Shown here piece by piece: positions 7,063-18,872 of a DNA stretch of 35,710 nt (its first letter is position 1; each line of letters starts with the position of its first letter). The stretch comes from Chryseobacterium gleum (GTDB lineage Bacteria; Bacteroidota; Bacteroidia; Flavobacteriales_D; Sanyastnellaceae). Under the pieces are notes generated by a model. It ran no database searches. It had not been told where the DNA came from and worked only from the letters and a program-made list of their open reading frames with translations. Location of the stretch: NCBI GenBank assembly GCA_945862415.1, contig CAMAYP010000009.1, positions 1 to 35,710 of the forward strand, read 5' to 3'. The translations under genes were made by a program, and so were the position numbers.

Positions 7063-8931
7063 ATGCGAGTTCTTGTCTCATTTTTCTTGGTGCTTTCTCT
7101 TTCTTCTATCGGTTTTTTAAAGGCTCAGTGTGGCCCTGACTCTTCATTGATTAACCTGTTTGTAACGGTCGATGCATGGGGTGAGGAGAATTATTGGGAA
7201 TTGGTTCCAACCGGCAATGGCTGCGGCAATGGCACACTCTATTTTGGCGCCAATGAGTTGGTGGGTTGCGCAGGCACCCCTCCGGAGTTCGATGGCGGAT
7301 ATCCGGATAATTCCATTTTTGAGGTCCCTTCCTTTTGTTTGCCCATTAGCCAATCGTTCGATTTAATCTTCGTCGATTCATATGGTGATGGTGGACCCAT
7401 TTTCGAATTGTATGAGAACGGGTCATTTGCACACGCTTATTTCGGCGGTGGTGCAGGCAATACATGGACATTCGAAGTGGGTAACTCCGGGTTAGCGACT
7501 TATGACTCTCCTTGCGGTGCATTGGAACTTACAGCCAATGCAGCGGGTGTGCTCATCGATAACGTGTCTTGTGTAGCGCAAACTGCTGAACCGCGTCCTG
7601 CAGGTGGCAATTGTGACTTACCCGGCGCATGGTGCGAAGGCAGCATCACCAACACGGCCTGGGCCTTCTTTGTTGCTGAAGCGGATGTTACCTATGAAAT
7701 TACCAGTTGCAATGAAGGCACAGGTTTCGATACACAACTCGCATTGTATAAAGCAACCGATTGTTTGGGTTGGAGTTCTTTTGAGCCCATTGCTGCGAGT
7801 GATGACATGGCAGGTGGATGCACCATTTCCAACGGATACGCATCGTTGCTTTACGCTTCGTGTTTGGAAGCCGGTGCTACTTATTATGTGCAGGTCGACG
7901 GCTGGGAAGGCGAGACCGGCGTTGCAAACATTTCGTTGCGAACTGTTGAGGTGGCAAATGAGCTTCAGGCTATTTTCAATAATATTCGGTGCCCCATTTC
8001 GAAAGGTGACATACCCCAATCTTCAATCTTGCCTTATCTCACCGGAAGCGGTTCTAATTTCGACTGCTCCTGGACAGGCCCGGGTGGATTTAGCAGCACG
8101 GAACAAAACATCTATGAGATCGGTCCGGGCAATTATTCACTGAATGTGGTGGATGCATGCGGAAATACCTTCCAGTCTTCCTACACAATTACCCAACCCG
8201 ATTTGTGGACGATTACAGTAGGAGAGACAGGTCCAACGTGTGAAGCAACTTCCGACGGTTCCATACAACTTACAATTAATGGTGCAACAGCACCTTACAG
8301 TTTCCAATGGATAGGTCCTTCGGCTTTTACCGCTGAAACGGAAGATTTACAAAACATGAGTGCCGGTAACTACCAAGTTACTATAATCGACGCCAATGGT
8401 TGTGAAAACTCCGCTTTTGTTATTCTGGAGCCTGAGAATTCGTTTAGTTTTAGTTTGGGAGGTGACACCACCTTATGTCTTGATGCTGAATATATGGTTT
8501 TGGGGCCTGCCGGTATGCTTTACCAATGGCAAGACCTCAGCATCAATCAGTTTTATTCCATCACGGCCTCCGACTGGGGAATAGGACAGCATGCGGTTAT
8601 TCTCACTGCCACAACTCCAGATGGTTGCGCGTATGCCGACGATTTGGTTTTCACTGTAGAAGATTGTTCAAATGCGGTACAGACTTTTGAAGGTGGTAGA
8701 TTGCAATTATTTCCGAATCCAAGCAATGGAATGATGCAACTGCAATGGGAAAACCGTCTGCAATCAGCTGAAATCAAGTTGTTTGATATGCAAGGCCGAT
8801 GTGCAGAACGTCATGCCGTTAATAATGCGAACCACTTGGTTTGGTATCCATCCGTGGAGGCCGGCGTGTATCAAGTTGTCGTTGAAACGGATGAGCGTCG
8901 GTTTACTACTCGTTGGGTGAAACAGGAGTGA
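7063..8931 (+). CDS. Secreted multidomain protein with SprB-like repeats and T9SS type A sorting domain
   Basis: The product has 622 residues. A signal peptide (MRVLVSFFLVLSLSSIGFLKA) leads a Cys-rich mature protein. The first region (about 25-145) contains FVDSYGDGGPIFELYENG, a pattern common in Bacteroidota surface proteins. A middle region (about 150-300) resembles a pre-peptidase-type beta domain (ATYYVQVDGWEGETG). At about 385-460 an SprB-like repeat is seen (GPTCEATSDGSIQLTINGA, then PYSFQW). The C-terminal 70 residues start LQLFPNPSNGMMQLQW and form the type A sorting domain that sends proteins through T9SS to the surface or medium. No enzyme motif is seen; adhesion or gliding-related roles are possible but unproven. 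Confidence 0.9.
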   Translation: MRVLVSFFLVLSLSSIGFLKAQCGPDSSLINLFVTVDAWGEENYWELVPTGNGCGNGTLYFGANELVGCAGTPPEFDGGYPDNSIFEVPSFCLPISQSFDLIFVDSYGDGGPIFELYENGSFAHAYFGGGAGNTWTFEVGNSGLATYDSPCGALELTANAAGVLIDNVSCVAQTAEPRPAGGNCDLPGAWCEGSITNTAWAFFVAEADVTYEITSCNEGTGFDTQLALYKATDCLGWSSFEPIAASDDMAGGCTISNGYASLLYASCLEAGATYYVQVDGWEGETGVANISLRTVEVANELQAIFNNIRCPISKGDIPQSSILPYLTGSGSNFDCSWTGPGGFSSTEQNIYEIGPGNYSLNVVDACGNTFQSSYTITQPDLWTITVGETGPTCEATSDGSIQLTINGATAPYSFQWIGPSAFTAETEDLQNMSAGNYQVTIIDANGCENSAFVILEPENSFSFSLGGDTTLCLDAEYMVLGPAGMLYQWQDLSINQFYSITASDWGIGQHAVILTATTPDGCAYADDLVFTVEDCSNAVQTFEGGRLQLFPNPSNGMMQLQWENRLQSAEIKLFDMQGRCAERHAVNNANHLVWYPSVEAGVYQVVVETDERRFTTRWVKQE

Positions 8932-8978
8932 GTTGACTAACTGCGGTTCATAACCATGCTATTTTATGTGAGCATGAG

Positions 8979-9010
8979 TTGCTGAAGTTTGCTTGCGACG
9001 ATTATTTTTG
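8979..9010 (+). promoter_or_regulatory. Promoter for the His-rich miniprotein: TTG (8979-8981) and TATTTTTG (9003-9010)
   Basis: An exact -7 element TATTTTTG lies 12 bases before the ATG at 9023, with a TTG 21 bases upstream of it. The spacing is at the long end for Bacteroidota promoters. It supports the small reading frame being expressed. Confidence 0.5.
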
Positions 9011-9022
9011 CATCGATAAAAA

Positions 9023-9187
9023 ATGAATACTCCTATGGGACACTCTCACGACAATCACGACAATCACGACAATCACGGCCATCATGGTCATATGGAAGCT
9101 GAGCAAAATGAAATTGGCGGTCCGGTAACGTTTGCCCTTGTTTGCTTTGCTGTGGCAATCGTGATTATTTATTTCTGGGCGCAGTAA
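9023..9187 (+). CDS. 54-residue His-rich single-pass membrane protein
   Basis: The frame MNTPMGHSHDNHDNHDNH continues with GHHGH, giving nine histidines in the first 23 residues. A short polar stretch (MEAEQNEIGG) follows, then a hydrophobic segment of about 20 residues (PVTFALVCFAVAIVIIYFW) ending AQ-stop. The His-Asp-Asn part is encoded by three copies of a 9-bp unit (cacgacaat). The arrangement suggests a metal-binding head on a membrane anchor (zinc, copper or nickel), but I recognise no named family. A promoter-like element lies just upstream. Its last 23 bases overlap the 3' end of the convergent WYL regulator gene. Confidence 0.65.
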   Translation: MNTPMGHSHDNHDNHDNHGHHGHMEAEQNEIGGPVTFALVCFAVAIVIIYFWAQ

Positions 9188-10133
9188 TTTTTTTCGCACT
9201 CCTCGATGCGGGCTTTGTTGGGCGCGTTTCCAGTACCTTTTTATTGAATACATGTTTGAGTTGAAAATCGAGAAATTCGATCAGCTCTTTTCCCTCTATT
9301 ATATTGATTTCTTGTGATAGCCCCAGTATGAATCGGGCTACAGGCCGCAGGTCGAATACCACGGCTTTGAAAGAATAGTAGCCTTTCAATTCGAGTAACT
9401 TGATATACTCAACAGTCATAGGGTATTCTTCCTTGAGCAGCAATGCGGCCCTCATAGAAAGATGTAACTCAATGGGGTATTCTGCGTCTTTGCGCGAAAA
9501 TCCGAAGACATCCAATTCTTCTACACGATGGAACTTGCCGTTTCTGAAAGGATGTTTGGTAATCTCTACGGCTGTAATACGATCGATACTGTAGAGTTTA
9601 TTTTGTTTTGAACCAATCTCATAAGCGACAAGGCTACCATAATTTTCCGTAAACGCAACAGGTTCCACTAATCTGTCCGAAACAGAGTTGGAATGAAAGC
9701 TATGGTACTTTCGCAGTACTACCTGACGTTTGGTTTCCATGCCCTTGCCAATAGTGTCAACAATTTTTCCGAGGTGCGCATTGAGCGCCAACTTGGTACC
9801 TATCTGAAGGTCTGAATGAACCAATAATTTACTTAAGATAGAGTCCTTTATTTTTACTTTCTTCCCGGTTGATTGAAGGAGTTTTTTCAGGAAAACAATT
9901 TCATCGCGCGAGAAAGCCACTTCATTGCTACTAGGCTCGGAGGGAATATATACGCGGTTTAATTCATCGCGTTGTATTTGAAAACCGAGCTCCTCCAATA
10001 AATTGAAATATCGATACAAGGTGCGCTCTGTACTGTTTAGTACTTCTGAAATATGGCGCATTGATTTTGCAGGCTCCGTCTTGAGCAGATTGATCAGTTG
10101 AAATACGCGCAATATTTTGTTTTGATTATGCAT
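9165..10133 (-). CDS. WYL-domain transcriptional regulator with N-terminal HTH
   Basis: The product has about 322 residues from ATG 10133. The N-terminal 60 residues form a winged helix-turn-helix (KILRVFQLINLL, SMRHISEVLNSTERTLYRYFNLLEELGF). The middle carries a WYL-type ligand-sensing domain (VEPVAFTENYGSLVAYEIG, KLYSIDRITAVEI), and a C-terminal extension ends in a basic tail. WYL regulators control responses to DNA damage, nucleotides or phage defence; the target here is unknown. The frame is open back to a TTG at 10187, but the ATG at 10133 starts just before the HTH. The 3' end overlaps the convergent miniprotein gene. A nucleic-acid modification or defence gene is not adjacent. Confidence 0.88.
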   Translation of the reverse strand: MHNQNKILRVFQLINLLKTEPAKSMRHISEVLNSTERTLYRYFNLLEELGFQIQRDELNRVYIPSEPSSNEVAFSRDEIVFLKKLLQSTGKKVKIKDSILSKLLVHSDLQIGTKLALNAHLGKIVDTIGKGMETKRQVVLRKYHSFHSNSVSDRLVEPVAFTENYGSLVAYEIGSKQNKLYSIDRITAVEITKHPFRNGKFHRVEELDVFGFSRKDAEYPIELHLSMRAALLLKEEYPMTVEYIKLLELKGYYSFKAVVFDLRPVARFILGLSQEINIIEGKELIEFLDFQLKHVFNKKVLETRPTKPASRSAKKITAPRNK

Positions 10134-10239
10134 AAGTGTCTTTTTTAGCCTCTCTTCCAGCGGGTTCAAGTTATTTACTTTTTGCAATTATGAAGATGAA
10201 TTCAAACTGCAACTAATCCAATTTAAGTGTGCTAGAGGA

Positions 10240-10247
10240 CAAATATA
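10240..10247 (-). promoter_or_regulatory. -7 element TATATTTG upstream of the WYL regulator
   Basis: An exact TAnnTTTG match on the minus strand, about 105 bases upstream of the ATG at 10133. It lies in the otherwise empty gap 10188-10401. The -33 region shows no TTG. Confidence 0.4.
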
Positions 10248-10401
10248 TTTCTCAAAGTGTATGTTTTTTGTGGTTGTCGGATTTATTTAGTATTCGTGAA
10301 GTTTTCAATGGATTTGGCTCTTTCGTCCAATTTATTTTTTAGTGGTAGAGTCAATTTTTAACGTTGTTACAACAACTCGACTGAAGGGTTTATGTATAAC
10401 G

Positions 10402-10426
10402 GAAAGCCCCGCAGAGCGGGGCTTTC
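10402..10426 (-). terminator. Terminator hairpin after rpoC (probably bidirectional)
   Basis: An 11-bp perfect stem GAAAGCCCCGC/GCGGGGCTTTC with loop AGA sits 22 bases after the rpoC stop. The T tract is short on both strands. The GC core is the same as in the terminator at 6958. Confidence 0.85.
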
Positions 10427-10447
10427 AAGTTGATATGTCAAAGAATA

Positions 10448-13400
10448 TTATACGTGTTGTTCTCGCTCAACGGAAGATCCGCCTCCACGCTTGGCAACCA
10501 AATTCACATAGTCTTCGCTGTTACCTACAACCATCTTTTGGAATCGACGAACGCCGGCTCCTGCTGGTATTGGGTGACCTACAATAACGTTTTCCTTCAG
10601 ACCAATGAGGTAGTCAGTTTTACCTTGAACGGCTGCTTCGTTCAGTACCTTGGTAGTTTCCTGGAACGATGCCGCAGAAATCCACGAATCGGTTTGCAAC
10701 GATGCACGGGTAATACCTTGCAACATCGGACGAGCAGTCGCTGTGATGGCTTCACGAGCAACAATTTCGCTCTTATCCTTACGCTTCAATTGCGAGTTTT
10801 CATCGCGCAAGGTGCGCACACTAATAATTTGACCAATGAGGTACTTGTCGCTTCCACCATTGTCCACCACAACCATCTTGTCGAACAACAATTCGTTTTC
10901 TTCCAAGAATTCTGCTTTGTCGACATTGGTTCCTTCCAAGAAGCGTGTGTCACCGGCATCGGTAATTTCAACCTTACGCATCATCTGACGCACAATCACT
11001 TCAAAGTGCTTGTCGTTGATTTTCACACCCTGCAAGCGATATACTTCTTGAATCTCATTCACAAGATACTCCTGAACCGCTGTTGGGCCCTGAATATCGA
11101 GAATGTCGCCCGGTGAAATAGCTCCATCTGAAAGCTGCATACCAGCACGCACGAAGTCTCCGTCTTGAACAAGGATGTGCTTCGATAGTGGAATGAGATA
11201 CTTCTTCTCCTCTCCGGTACGCGCTTTTACAGCGATTTCACGGTTACCACGCTTAATCTTGCCGTATTCTACGATACCGTCAATTTCCACAACAACTGCA
11301 GGGTTTGATGGGTTACGTGCTTCAAACAATTCGGTAACGCGAGGTAGACCACCGGTGATATCGCTTGTTTTACCCGACATACGTGGAATCTTCACGAGAA
11401 TAGTACCCTTGCCAACTTTGGCTTTATTGTCAATATTCAAGTGGGCTCCTACAGGAAGAGAGTACACCTTAACCACTTCTTTGTTACGCACAATTTCGAT
11501 GGCAGGGTTCTTCTTTTTGTCTTTGGTTTCAATAATTACTTTTTCAGAGAAGCCGGTTTGTTCGTCCAGCTCGGTTTTGAAGGTAATGCCTTCCTCAACT
11601 GCGTCGAACTGTATTGTTCCATCTTCTTCAGTAATGATTACGCTGTTGTATGGGTCCCAATCACAAATGAGGTCACCCTTCTTTACGCTTGTGCCGGGCT
11701 TCAAGTGAAGAATGGCTCCGTAAGGAATGTTCGCGTTGGTGAGCACTGTGCCCGACTTCGAATCGATGATCTTCATTTCAGAAGAGCGTGATACTACAAT
11801 CGTGCGCATTTCTCCGTTCTCGCCCATGTTGTCTACGCTGCGAAGCTCTTCGACTTCAACTACTCCGGCGTATTTAGCACGAATTTCGGCGTCGATAGCT
11901 CCACCGCCTGCGGCACCACCCGTGTGGAAGGTACGCAGGGTAAGCTGTGTTCCCGGTTCACCGATAGACTGTGCTGCGATAACTCCAACGGCCAAACCTT
12001 GCTGAACCAACTTGGCAGTAGCCAAGTCACGACCGTAGCAAGCAGCACAAACGCCACGCTTGCTTTCGCAAGTCAATACTGAACGTATTTCTACATCTTC
12101 AATACCTGCAGCTGAAATTGCCTCTGCTTTAAACTCGTCGATTGTTTCGCCTGCTTCCACAATGAGTTCGCGTGTTTCCGGATGAACTACATCGTGAACA
12201 CTTGTGCGACCCATGATGCGGTCTTCCAGCGATTCAACAACTTCTTCGGCTTTCTTCAATGCCGAAGCTACAATACCGCGAAGTGTCATACAGTCTACTT
12301 CGTTTATAATAACGTCTTGTGCTACATCCACCAAACGACGGGTGAGGTAACCGGCATCAGCCGTCTTCAACGCCGTATCGGCAAGACCTTTACGGGCACC
12401 GTGGGTAGAGATGAAGTACTCCAAAATTGACAAGCCTTCCTTGAAGTTAGCCAGGATTGGGTTTTCGATAATGTCTTGTCCGCCCATGGCTGCGTTTTTC
12501 TGTGGCTTAGCCATCAGACCACGCATACCGGCCAGCTGACGAATCTGCTCTTTCGAACCACGTGCTCCAGAGTCAAACATCATATAGATGCTGTTGAATC
12601 CTTCCTGGTCGGTCTTTAAGCGATCCATCAAAATGTTGGTCAACTTCGAGTTGGTGTTTGTCCAGATATCGATAACCTGGTTGTAACGCTCGTTGTTGGT
12701 GATAAGACCCATGTTGTAGCTATCGAATACCTCTTGCACTTTGGAAGTTGCATCGGCTACGAGTTTATCTTTTTCGGCAGGAATTACTACGTCGGTGAGT
12801 TTGAACGACAAACCACCTTTGAATGCCCAGTAGTAACCAATGTCTTTCATATCGTCGAGGAATCGCGCTGTGCGAGCTATTCCTACGTGTTTCAAAATGT
12901 CTCCAATGATGTCGCGAAGCGCCTTCTTGGTGAGCAACTGGTTGATGAATCCAACTTCGCGTGGTACAACACGGTTGAAGATTACGCGACCGGTTGTGGT
13001 CTCAATAATGCTTGTGTTTCCCGCGATGTCTGTCCAACGCACCTTGATGTTGGCGTGCAAGTCGAGCTGGCCTTCGTTGAACGCAATCGTTACTTCTTCT
13101 TCAGAATAGTAGGTCTTGTTTTCGCCCAATGCAGGGTGCTCAGGAGTGCCTTTGCGTGACTTCGTGATATAATAAAGACCCAATACCATGTCCTGAGAAG
13201 GTACGGTGATAGGTGCTCCGTTGGCAGGGTTGAGGATGTTGTGTGATGCAAGCATTAACAACTGTGCTTCGAGTATAGCACCTGGACCTAGCGGCACGTG
13301 CACCGCCATCTGGTCACCATCAAAGTCGGCGTTGAATGCCGTACAAACGAGCGGGTGCAACTGAATCGCCTTTCCTTCGATCAGTTTAGGCTGGAACGAC

Positions 13401-14758
13401 TGGATACCCAAACGGTGAAGGGTAGGAGCACGGTTGAGAAGAATTGGGTGTCCTTTCAATACATTTTCAAGGATATCCCAAACCACCGCTTCTTTCTTAT
13501 CTACAATTTTCTTAGCCGATTTAACGGTTTTCACGATACCGCGCTCAATCATTTTGCGAATGATGAACGGCTTGAACAGCTCAGCTGCCATATCCTTCGG
13601 AATACCGCACTCGTGCAATTTCAATTCAGGACCTACGACAATTACCGAACGCGCTGAATAGTCGACACGCTTACCAAGAAGGTTTTGACGGAAGCGTCCT
13701 TGCTTACCCTTCAAAGAGTCTGAAAGTGATTTTAGCGGACGGTTGCTTTCTGTTTTTACAGCAGAAGACTTGCGTGAGTTGTCGAACAAGCTGTCTACAG
13801 CTTCCTGCAACATACGCTTCTCGTTACGCAAGATTACTTCAGGAGCCTTTATCTCAACTAAACGCTTCAAACGGTTGTTACGAATGATAACTCGGCGATA
13901 CAAGTCGTTGAGATCGGAAGTAGCGAAACGGCCACCATCCAATGGCACCAATGGACGTAATTCAGGTGGAATAACCGGTACTACGCGAGTAACCATCCAT
14001 TCGGGACGATTGTTTACTCGGGTGTTAGCATCACGAAACGCTTCCACTACTTGCAGACGCTTTAATGCTTCGTTTTTGCGTTGCTGCGATGTTTCAACAT
14101 TCGCTTTATGGCGTAATTCATATGAAAGCTCATCAAGTTTTACCTTGGCCAGCAAATCATACAATGCCTCGGCGCCCATTTTCGCGACAAATTTGTTGGG
14201 ATCTTTGTCGTCGAGGTATTGGTTCTCTTTTGTAAGTTTTTCTAAGATGTCCAGGTATTCCTCTTCAGTCAAGAAGTCGAATTCGGCAAGACTACCGCCA
14301 TCAGCGCGAGTAGCAGGACCCACATTTACTACCACATAACGCTCGTAGTAGATAATTTGATCGAGTTTCTTGGTAGGCAATCCCAACAAGTAACCGATTT
14401 TGTTTGGCAATGAGCGGAAGTACCAGATGTGAGCAACCGGCACGCTGAGGGTGATGTGCCCTGTGCGTTCGCGACGAACTTTCTTTTCTGTCACTTCTAC
14501 ACCGCAACGGTCACAAACAATACCCTTGTAACGGATACGCTTGTATTTACCGCAATGGCATTCATAATCCTTTACCGGACCAAATATTTTTTCGCAGAAA
14601 AGACCATCACGTTCCGGTTTATAGGTGCGGTAGTTGATGGTTTCCGGCTTCAATACTTCACCATGTGAACGCTCCAGAATCTCTTCAGGAGAGGCTAGGC
14701 TTATGGTGATAGATCTGAAATCGCTGTTTGGGCGAACTATTTTTTTTGCTTGAAGCAT
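10448..14758 (-). CDS. rpoC: DNA-directed RNA polymerase subunit beta'
   Basis: The product has 1436 residues, the catalytic beta' subunit of RNA polymerase. The N-terminal zinc site has Cys67, Cys69, Cys82 and Cys85 ([20 protein letters not shown]). The active-site Mg loop NADFDGDQ is at 476-483. The second zinc site is in [15 protein letters not shown]. Bridge-helix and trigger-loop regions follow ([16 protein letters not shown]). The ATG at 14758 is the natural start, 89 bases after rpoB. A hairpin lies in that gap and a terminator follows the stop. It is the last gene of the cluster. Confidence 0.99.
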   Translation of the reverse strand: MLQAKKIVRPNSDFRSITISLASPEEILERSHGEVLKPETINYRTYKPERDGLFCEKIFGPVKDYECHCGKYKRIRYKGIVCDRCGVEVTEKKVRRERTGHITLSVPVAHIWYFRSLPNKIGYLLGLPTKKLDQIIYYERYVVVNVGPATRADGGSLAEFDFLTEEEYLDILEKLTKENQYLDDKDPNKFVAKMGAEALYDLLAKVKLDELSYELRHKANVETSQQRKNEALKRLQVVEAFRDANTRVNNRPEWMVTRVVPVIPPELRPLVPLDGGRFATSDLNDLYRRVIIRNNRLKRLVEIKAPEVILRNEKRMLQEAVDSLFDNSRKSSAVKTESNRPLKSLSDSLKGKQGRFRQNLLGKRVDYSARSVIVVGPELKLHECGIPKDMAAELFKPFIIRKMIERGIVKTVKSAKKIVDKKEAVVWDILENVLKGHPILLNRAPTLHRLGIQSFQPKLIEGKAIQLHPLVCTAFNADFDGDQMAVHVPLGPGAILEAQLLMLASHNILNPANGAPITVPSQDMVLGLYYITKSRKGTPEHPALGENKTYYSEEEVTIAFNEGQLDLHANIKVRWTDIAGNTSIIETTTGRVIFNRVVPREVGFINQLLTKKALRDIIGDILKHVGIARTARFLDDMKDIGYYWAFKGGLSFKLTDVVIPAEKDKLVADATSKVQEVFDSYNMGLITNNERYNQVIDIWTNTNSKLTNILMDRLKTDQEGFNSIYMMFDSGARGSKEQIRQLAGMRGLMAKPQKNAAMGGQDIIENPILANFKEGLSILEYFISTHGARKGLADTALKTADAGYLTRRLVDVAQDVIINEVDCMTLRGIVASALKKAEEVVESLEDRIMGRTSVHDVVHPETRELIVEAGETIDEFKAEAISAAGIEDVEIRSVLTCESKRGVCAACYGRDLATAKLVQQGLAVGVIAAQSIGEPGTQLTLRTFHTGGAAGGGAIDAEIRAKYAGVVEVEELRSVDNMGENGEMRTIVVSRSSEMKIIDSKSGTVLTNANIPYGAILHLKPGTSVKKGDLICDWDPYNSVIITEEDGTIQFDAVEEGITFKTELDEQTGFSEKVIIETKDKKKNPAIEIVRNKEVVKVYSLPVGAHLNIDNKAKVGKGTILVKIPRMSGKTSDITGGLPRVTELFEARNPSNPAVVVEIDGIVEYGKIKRGNREIAVKARTGEEKKYLIPLSKHILVQDGDFVRAGMQLSDGAISPGDILDIQGPTAVQEYLVNEIQEVYRLQGVKINDKHFEVIVRQMMRKVEITDAGDTRFLEGTNVDKAEFLEENELLFDKMVVVDNGGSDKYLIGQIISVRTLRDENSQLKRKDKSEIVAREAITATARPMLQGITRASLQTDSWISAASFQETTKVLNEAAVQGKTDYLIGLKENVIVGHPIPAGAGVRRFQKMVVGNSEDYVNLVAKRGGGSSVEREQHV

Positions 14759-14811
14759 TGTGATTTATTTCTTTTCAGGTATAAAACAATTCTATGAAAG
14801 GGAAGAAGGGA

Positions 14812-14831
14812 CGGGAGTTTTGAGACTCCCG
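14812..14831 (-). promoter_or_regulatory. Intercistronic hairpin between rpoB and rpoC
   Basis: A perfect 7-bp stem CGGGAGT/ACTCCCG with a 6-base loop lies 16 bases after the rpoB stop. No T run follows on the minus strand, so it is more likely a processing or stabilising hairpin than a terminator. Confidence 0.6.
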
Positions 14832-14847
14832 ACCCGCAGCTTATTTA

Positions 14848-17800
14848 TCAGTTCTGGTTCAACGTGATGCTGAGACCCAAACCGCGCAATTCATGCAGCA
14901 ATACGTTGAAGGATTCCGGTATGCCCGGTGCAGGCATGTTTTCACCCTTCACTATTGACTCATAGGTTTTCGCTCGACCCATAACGTCGTCGGATTTCAC
15001 CGTAAGGATTTCCTGAAGGATGTTGGCTGCACCGAATGCCTCGAGTGCCCAAACCTCCATTTCCCCAAAACGTTGACCTCCGAATTGTGCCTTACCACCG
15101 AGCGGCTGCTGAGTGATGAGCGAGTATGGACCTATAGAACGCGCGTGCATCTTATCGTCGACCATGTGGCTCAATTTAATCATATAGATTACACCCACAG
15201 TAGCTTGCTGTTCGAATCGAACACCAGTACCGCCGTCGTAGAGGTAAGTAACACCCCACTCAGGAACACCGGCATCTTTCATCTCTCTTAAAATATCGTC
15301 GAGTGACGCACCATCGAAAATAGGGGTAGCGAATCGCTTACCGGTATTCAAACCAGCCCAACCCAATACAGTTTCGTAAATCTGACCGAGGTTCATACGT
15401 GATGGCACCCCGAGTGGATTCAATACGATATCTACCGGTGTGCCGTCGTGCAAGAATGGCATGTCTTCGTCGCGAACGATACGGGCTACAATACCCTTGT
15501 TTCCGTGACGTCCCGCCATCTTATCACCCACGCGCAACTTACGTTTTTGTGCGATATAAACTTTCGCCAACTTTACAATACCCGTTGGTAGTTCATCACC
15601 CACGGTAAGCTGGAATTTCTGACGCTTGTAAGATCCGAGTAACTCGTTGTAACGCATATTGAAGTTGTGGATGCAACGCTTTACCAATGTATTGGTAGGC
15701 TCATCTTTCGTCCATCCTTCAGCGTTGATAACGCTGTAGTCGATGGTAGCAAGCGACTTCGCAGTAAACTTAGTACCTTTCTTAATTTGCTCTTCCTTGA
15801 AGTAGTTGAAAACACCTTGGCAAGTCGAATCTTTCAGAATCGCAACCAACTTGTCAACCAATACTTTCTTCAATTCAGCTACTTCCTTGTCGTGTTCTTT
15901 ATCCAACGCTTCGACAACTGCCTTTTCGTTGGTTTTCACCGTCTTCTTATCCTTTATGGTACGGGAGAACAACTTTTTATCGATAACAACACCGGATGCG
16001 CTTGGTGGCACCTTCAATGAAGCATCCTTCACATCACCGGCTTTGTCTCCGAAGATTGCGCGAAGAAGTTTTTCTTCCGGTGTAGGATCGGTTTCTCCTT
16101 TTGGAGTGATTTTACCGATAAGTATATCGCCTTCTTTCACCTCGGCGCCAACGCGAATGATTCCGTTTTCATCGAGGTCTTTGGTAGCTTCTTCACTTAC
16201 GTTCGGGATATCGGCCGTCAATTCTTCTACGCCACGCTTGGTATCACGCACCTCAGTGGTGTATTCATCAACGTGGATAGAGGTGAAGATGTCGTCGCGA
16301 ACAACACGCTCGCTGATAACGATAGCATCCTCGAAATTGTATCCTTTCCATGGCATGAAGGCCACTTTCAAGTTACGTCCTATTGCGAGTTCTCCTCCTT
16401 TTGTAGAGTAACCTTCCACCATGATTTGACCTTTCGTAACGCGCTCACCTTTGGTAACCAGCGGACGCAGGTTCACGGTAGTGCTTTGGTTGGTCTTCAT
16501 GAATTTGCGGATGCCGTATGACTTCAATGGAGAGTTGAAGCTCACCAATTCATCTTCGTCGCTGCGCTTGTAACGCACGCGAATTTCAGTAGCATCAACG
16601 AATTCTACCACACCGTCGCCTTCTGCAGTGAGAAGTACACGTGAGTCGGCAGCAACGCGGCTTTCTAAACCTGTACCTACGATAGGCGCTTCAGGGCGCA
16701 TAAGTGGCACTGCCTGGCGCATCATGTTAGATCCCATGAGTGCACGGTTGGCGTCATCGTGCTCAAGGAAAGGAATCAACGATGCCGCGATTGATGCAAT
16801 TTGGTTAGGGGCAACGTCCATCAGGTGGAGGCTTTCCGGAGCAGTTACCGGGAAGTCACCCTCCAAACGAGCTTTCACTGTAGAGGTCAAGAATTGACCT
16901 TTGTCGCTGAGCTCAGCGTTGGCCTGTGCGATTACCATCGTATCCTCATCTTCGGCAGTGAGGTAGGTAACAGCACTATCATTCATTATCGCTTTTCCGT
17001 TTTCTACTTTGCGATAAGGAGTTTCAATAAATCCGAGGCGGTTAATTTTCGCATAAACACAGAGCGAAGAAATCAAACCGATGTTAGGACCTTCCGGAGT
17101 TTCAATCGTACACAAACGACCGTAGTGCGTGTAGTGTACGTCGCGGACTTCGAAACCTGCGCGTTCACGAGAGAGACCACCGGGTCCGAGAGCCGACATA
17201 CGACGCTTGTGCGTCACTTCGGCCAACGGGTTGGTTTGGTCCATGAACTGTGAAAGCTGGTTGGTACCAAAGAATGAGTTGATTACCGACGACAAGGTCT
17301 TGGCATTGATCAAGTCGATAGGGGTAAACACTTCATTGTCACGCACGTTCATACGCTCACGAATGGTACGTGCCATACGGGCAAGACCCACAGCAAACTG
17401 ATTGTAAAGCTGTTCGCCCACTGTACGTACGCGACGGTTCGACAAGTGGTCGATATCGTCGACATCCGCTTTCGAGTTCACCAATTCGATCAAATACTTG
17501 ATGATTTGGATGATATCGTCTTTTGTGAGTGTGCGACTTTGCGAGTTGGTGTTACCCAATTTGCGGTTGATACGGAAACGTCCTACTTCACCCAAGTCAT
17601 AACGCTGCTCAGAGAAGAAGAGTTTATCAATAACACCGCGAGCTGTTTCCAAATCCGGTGGCTCAGCATTACGCAGCTGACGATAGATGTATTCTACCGC
17701 TTCTTTTTCCGAGTTGGAAGTGTCCTTTTGAAGGGTGTTGTGAATGAGCGTAAAGTCAGCAGAATTTGATTCTTCCTTGTGCAGGATGATCGACTTGGTG

Positions 17801-18669
17801 CCGCTTTCTACAATGATATCGATGTGGTCGTTTTCAAGAACCACTTCACGATCAAGCACAACTTCATTACGCTCGATAGATACCACTTCACCGGTATCTT
17901 CATCAACGAAGTCTTCAATCCAAGTCTTGAGAACACGCGCAGCGAGGCGACGGCCCAATACACGTTGGATACCTGCTTTGGAAACTTTTACTTCTTCAGC
18001 GAGGTTAAAAATTTCGAGAATTTGGCGGTCACTTTCGTAACCGATTGCGCGCAACAACGTGGTTACCGGAAGTTTTTTCTTACGGTCGATGTAGGCATAC
18101 ATCACGTTGTTAATGTCGGTAGCAAACTCAATCCATGAACCACGGAATGGGATGATACGAGCGCTGTATAGTTTAGTGCCATTGGCATGGCGGCTTTGTC
18201 CGAAGAATACACCCGGTGAGCGGTGGAGCTGCGATACGATAACGCGCTCGGCACCGTTGATGACAAACGATCCTTGGGGTGTCATGTATGGGATGGTTCC
18301 CAAATACACATCTTGCACGATGGTTTCAAAGTCTTCGTGCTCCGGGTCTGTACAGTAGAGCTTAAGTTTGGCTTTGAGCGGCACACTGTAGGTTAGTCCG
18401 CGTTCGATACATTCTTCGATAGTGTATCGCGGTGGGTCCACGAAGTAGTCGAGGAATTCCAGTACGAACTGGTTTCGAGTATCTGTGATAGGGAAGTTCT
18501 CTGAAAATACTTTGTAGAGACCTTCGTTGCTTCTATTCTCAGGATTTGTTTCCAATTGGAAGAACTCCTTGAATGAAGCCAATTGAATTTCCAGGAAGTC
18601 AGGATATTCGTAAAAGCTTTTGGTAGAGGAGAAATTATGTCTCTCGTCTGATTTTTTAAGTGTTGCCAA
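14848..18669 (-). CDS. rpoB: DNA-directed RNA polymerase subunit beta
   Basis: The product has 1273 residues, the beta subunit of RNA polymerase. Recognisable blocks include [19 protein letters not shown] at the N-terminus, LHRSPGVFF, the rifampicin region around [30 protein letters not shown]-type residues ([17 protein letters not shown]), [21 protein letters not shown] and [12 protein letters not shown]. The residues at the rifampicin site look wild type. The start is TTG at 18669: no in-frame ATG lies just upstream, and [15 protein letters not shown] matches the usual Bacteroidota N-terminus. It is separated from rplL by 229 bases holding two hairpins. Confidence 0.99.
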   Translation of the reverse strand: MATLKKSDERHNFSSTKSFYEYPDFLEIQLASFKEFFQLETNPENRSNEGLYKVFSENFPITDTRNQFVLEFLDYFVDPPRYTIEECIERGLTYSVPLKAKLKLYCTDPEHEDFETIVQDVYLGTIPYMTPQGSFVINGAERVIVSQLHRSPGVFFGQSRHANGTKLYSARIIPFRGSWIEFATDINNVMYAYIDRKKKLPVTTLLRAIGYESDRQILEIFNLAEEVKVSKAGIQRVLGRRLAARVLKTWIEDFVDEDTGEVVSIERNEVVLDREVVLENDHIDIIVESGTKSIILHKEESNSADFTLIHNTLQKDTSNSEKEAVEYIYRQLRNAEPPDLETARGVIDKLFFSEQRYDLGEVGRFRINRKLGNTNSQSRTLTKDDIIQIIKYLIELVNSKADVDDIDHLSNRRVRTVGEQLYNQFAVGLARMARTIRERMNVRDNEVFTPIDLINAKTLSSVINSFFGTNQLSQFMDQTNPLAEVTHKRRMSALGPGGLSRERAGFEVRDVHYTHYGRLCTIETPEGPNIGLISSLCVYAKINRLGFIETPYRKVENGKAIMNDSAVTYLTAEDEDTMVIAQANAELSDKGQFLTSTVKARLEGDFPVTAPESLHLMDVAPNQIASIAASLIPFLEHDDANRALMGSNMMRQAVPLMRPEAPIVGTGLESRVAADSRVLLTAEGDGVVEFVDATEIRVRYKRSDEDELVSFNSPLKSYGIRKFMKTNQSTTVNLRPLVTKGERVTKGQIMVEGYSTKGGELAIGRNLKVAFMPWKGYNFEDAIVISERVVRDDIFTSIHVDEYTTEVRDTKRGVEELTADIPNVSEEATKDLDENGIIRVGAEVKEGDILIGKITPKGETDPTPEEKLLRAIFGDKAGDVKDASLKVPPSASGVVIDKKLFSRTIKDKKTVKTNEKAVVEALDKEHDKEVAELKKVLVDKLVAILKDSTCQGVFNYFKEEQIKKGTKFTAKSLATIDYSVINAEGWTKDEPTNTLVKRCIHNFNMRYNELLGSYKRQKFQLTVGDELPTGIVKLAKVYIAQKRKLRVGDKMAGRHGNKGIVARIVRDEDMPFLHDGTPVDIVLNPLGVPSRMNLGQIYETVLGWAGLNTGKRFATPIFDGASLDDILREMKDAGVPEWGVTYLYDGGTGVRFEQQATVGVIYMIKLSHMVDDKMHARSIGPYSLITQQPLGGKAQFGGQRFGEMEVWALEAFGAANILQEILTVKSDDVMGRAKTYESIVKGENMPAPGIPESFNVLLHELRGLGLSITLNQN

Positions 18670-18814
18670 GTCCTTAAGGTGTTTAATGTTGTCAATTCGC
18701 TTCTTAAACCAGCGACTTTGCTATCTTTTCTTGCAGCGGTGGTAATGTTCCGCGCTATTCGATGATTTTGCGTCGCTTCGAAATGGACGTACCGGTCGGG
18801 TAGGAGCACGAAAA

Positions 18815-18828
18815 AGTGCGTTTGCACT
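18815..18828 (-). terminator. Attenuator-like hairpin between rplL and rpoB
   Basis: On the minus strand AGTGC-AAAC-GCACT is followed directly by TTTT and then CG. It lies about 146 bases upstream of the rpoB start. A partial terminator here would lower polymerase gene expression relative to L7/L12, as the known attenuator in E. coli does. The stem is only 5 bp. Confidence 0.5.
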
Positions 18829-18843
18829 AAACAAGTTTAGGCC

Positions 18844-18872
18844 GCCCCTCTACACTTAGTGCAGAAGGGGGC
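18844..18872 (-). promoter_or_regulatory. Bulged hairpin downstream of rplL
   Basis: GCCCC/GGGGC pairs outside TCTACAC/GTGCAGA with a TTA loop and a 2-base bulge (plus-strand reading). It sits 26 bases after the rplL stop and upstream of the attenuator-like hairpin. A processing site or a stabilising 3' end for the ribosomal protein mRNA is likely. Confidence 0.5.

Noticed and set aside
9048-9074. Stand-alone 9-bp tandem repeat
   Set aside because: It is coding: three HDN units in frame within the miniprotein, so it is described there.
13743-14339. 198-codon plus-strand frame, and other long frames opposite rpoC and rpoB
   Set aside because: They are antisense shadows of the polymerase genes, Ser/Thr-rich without domain features.
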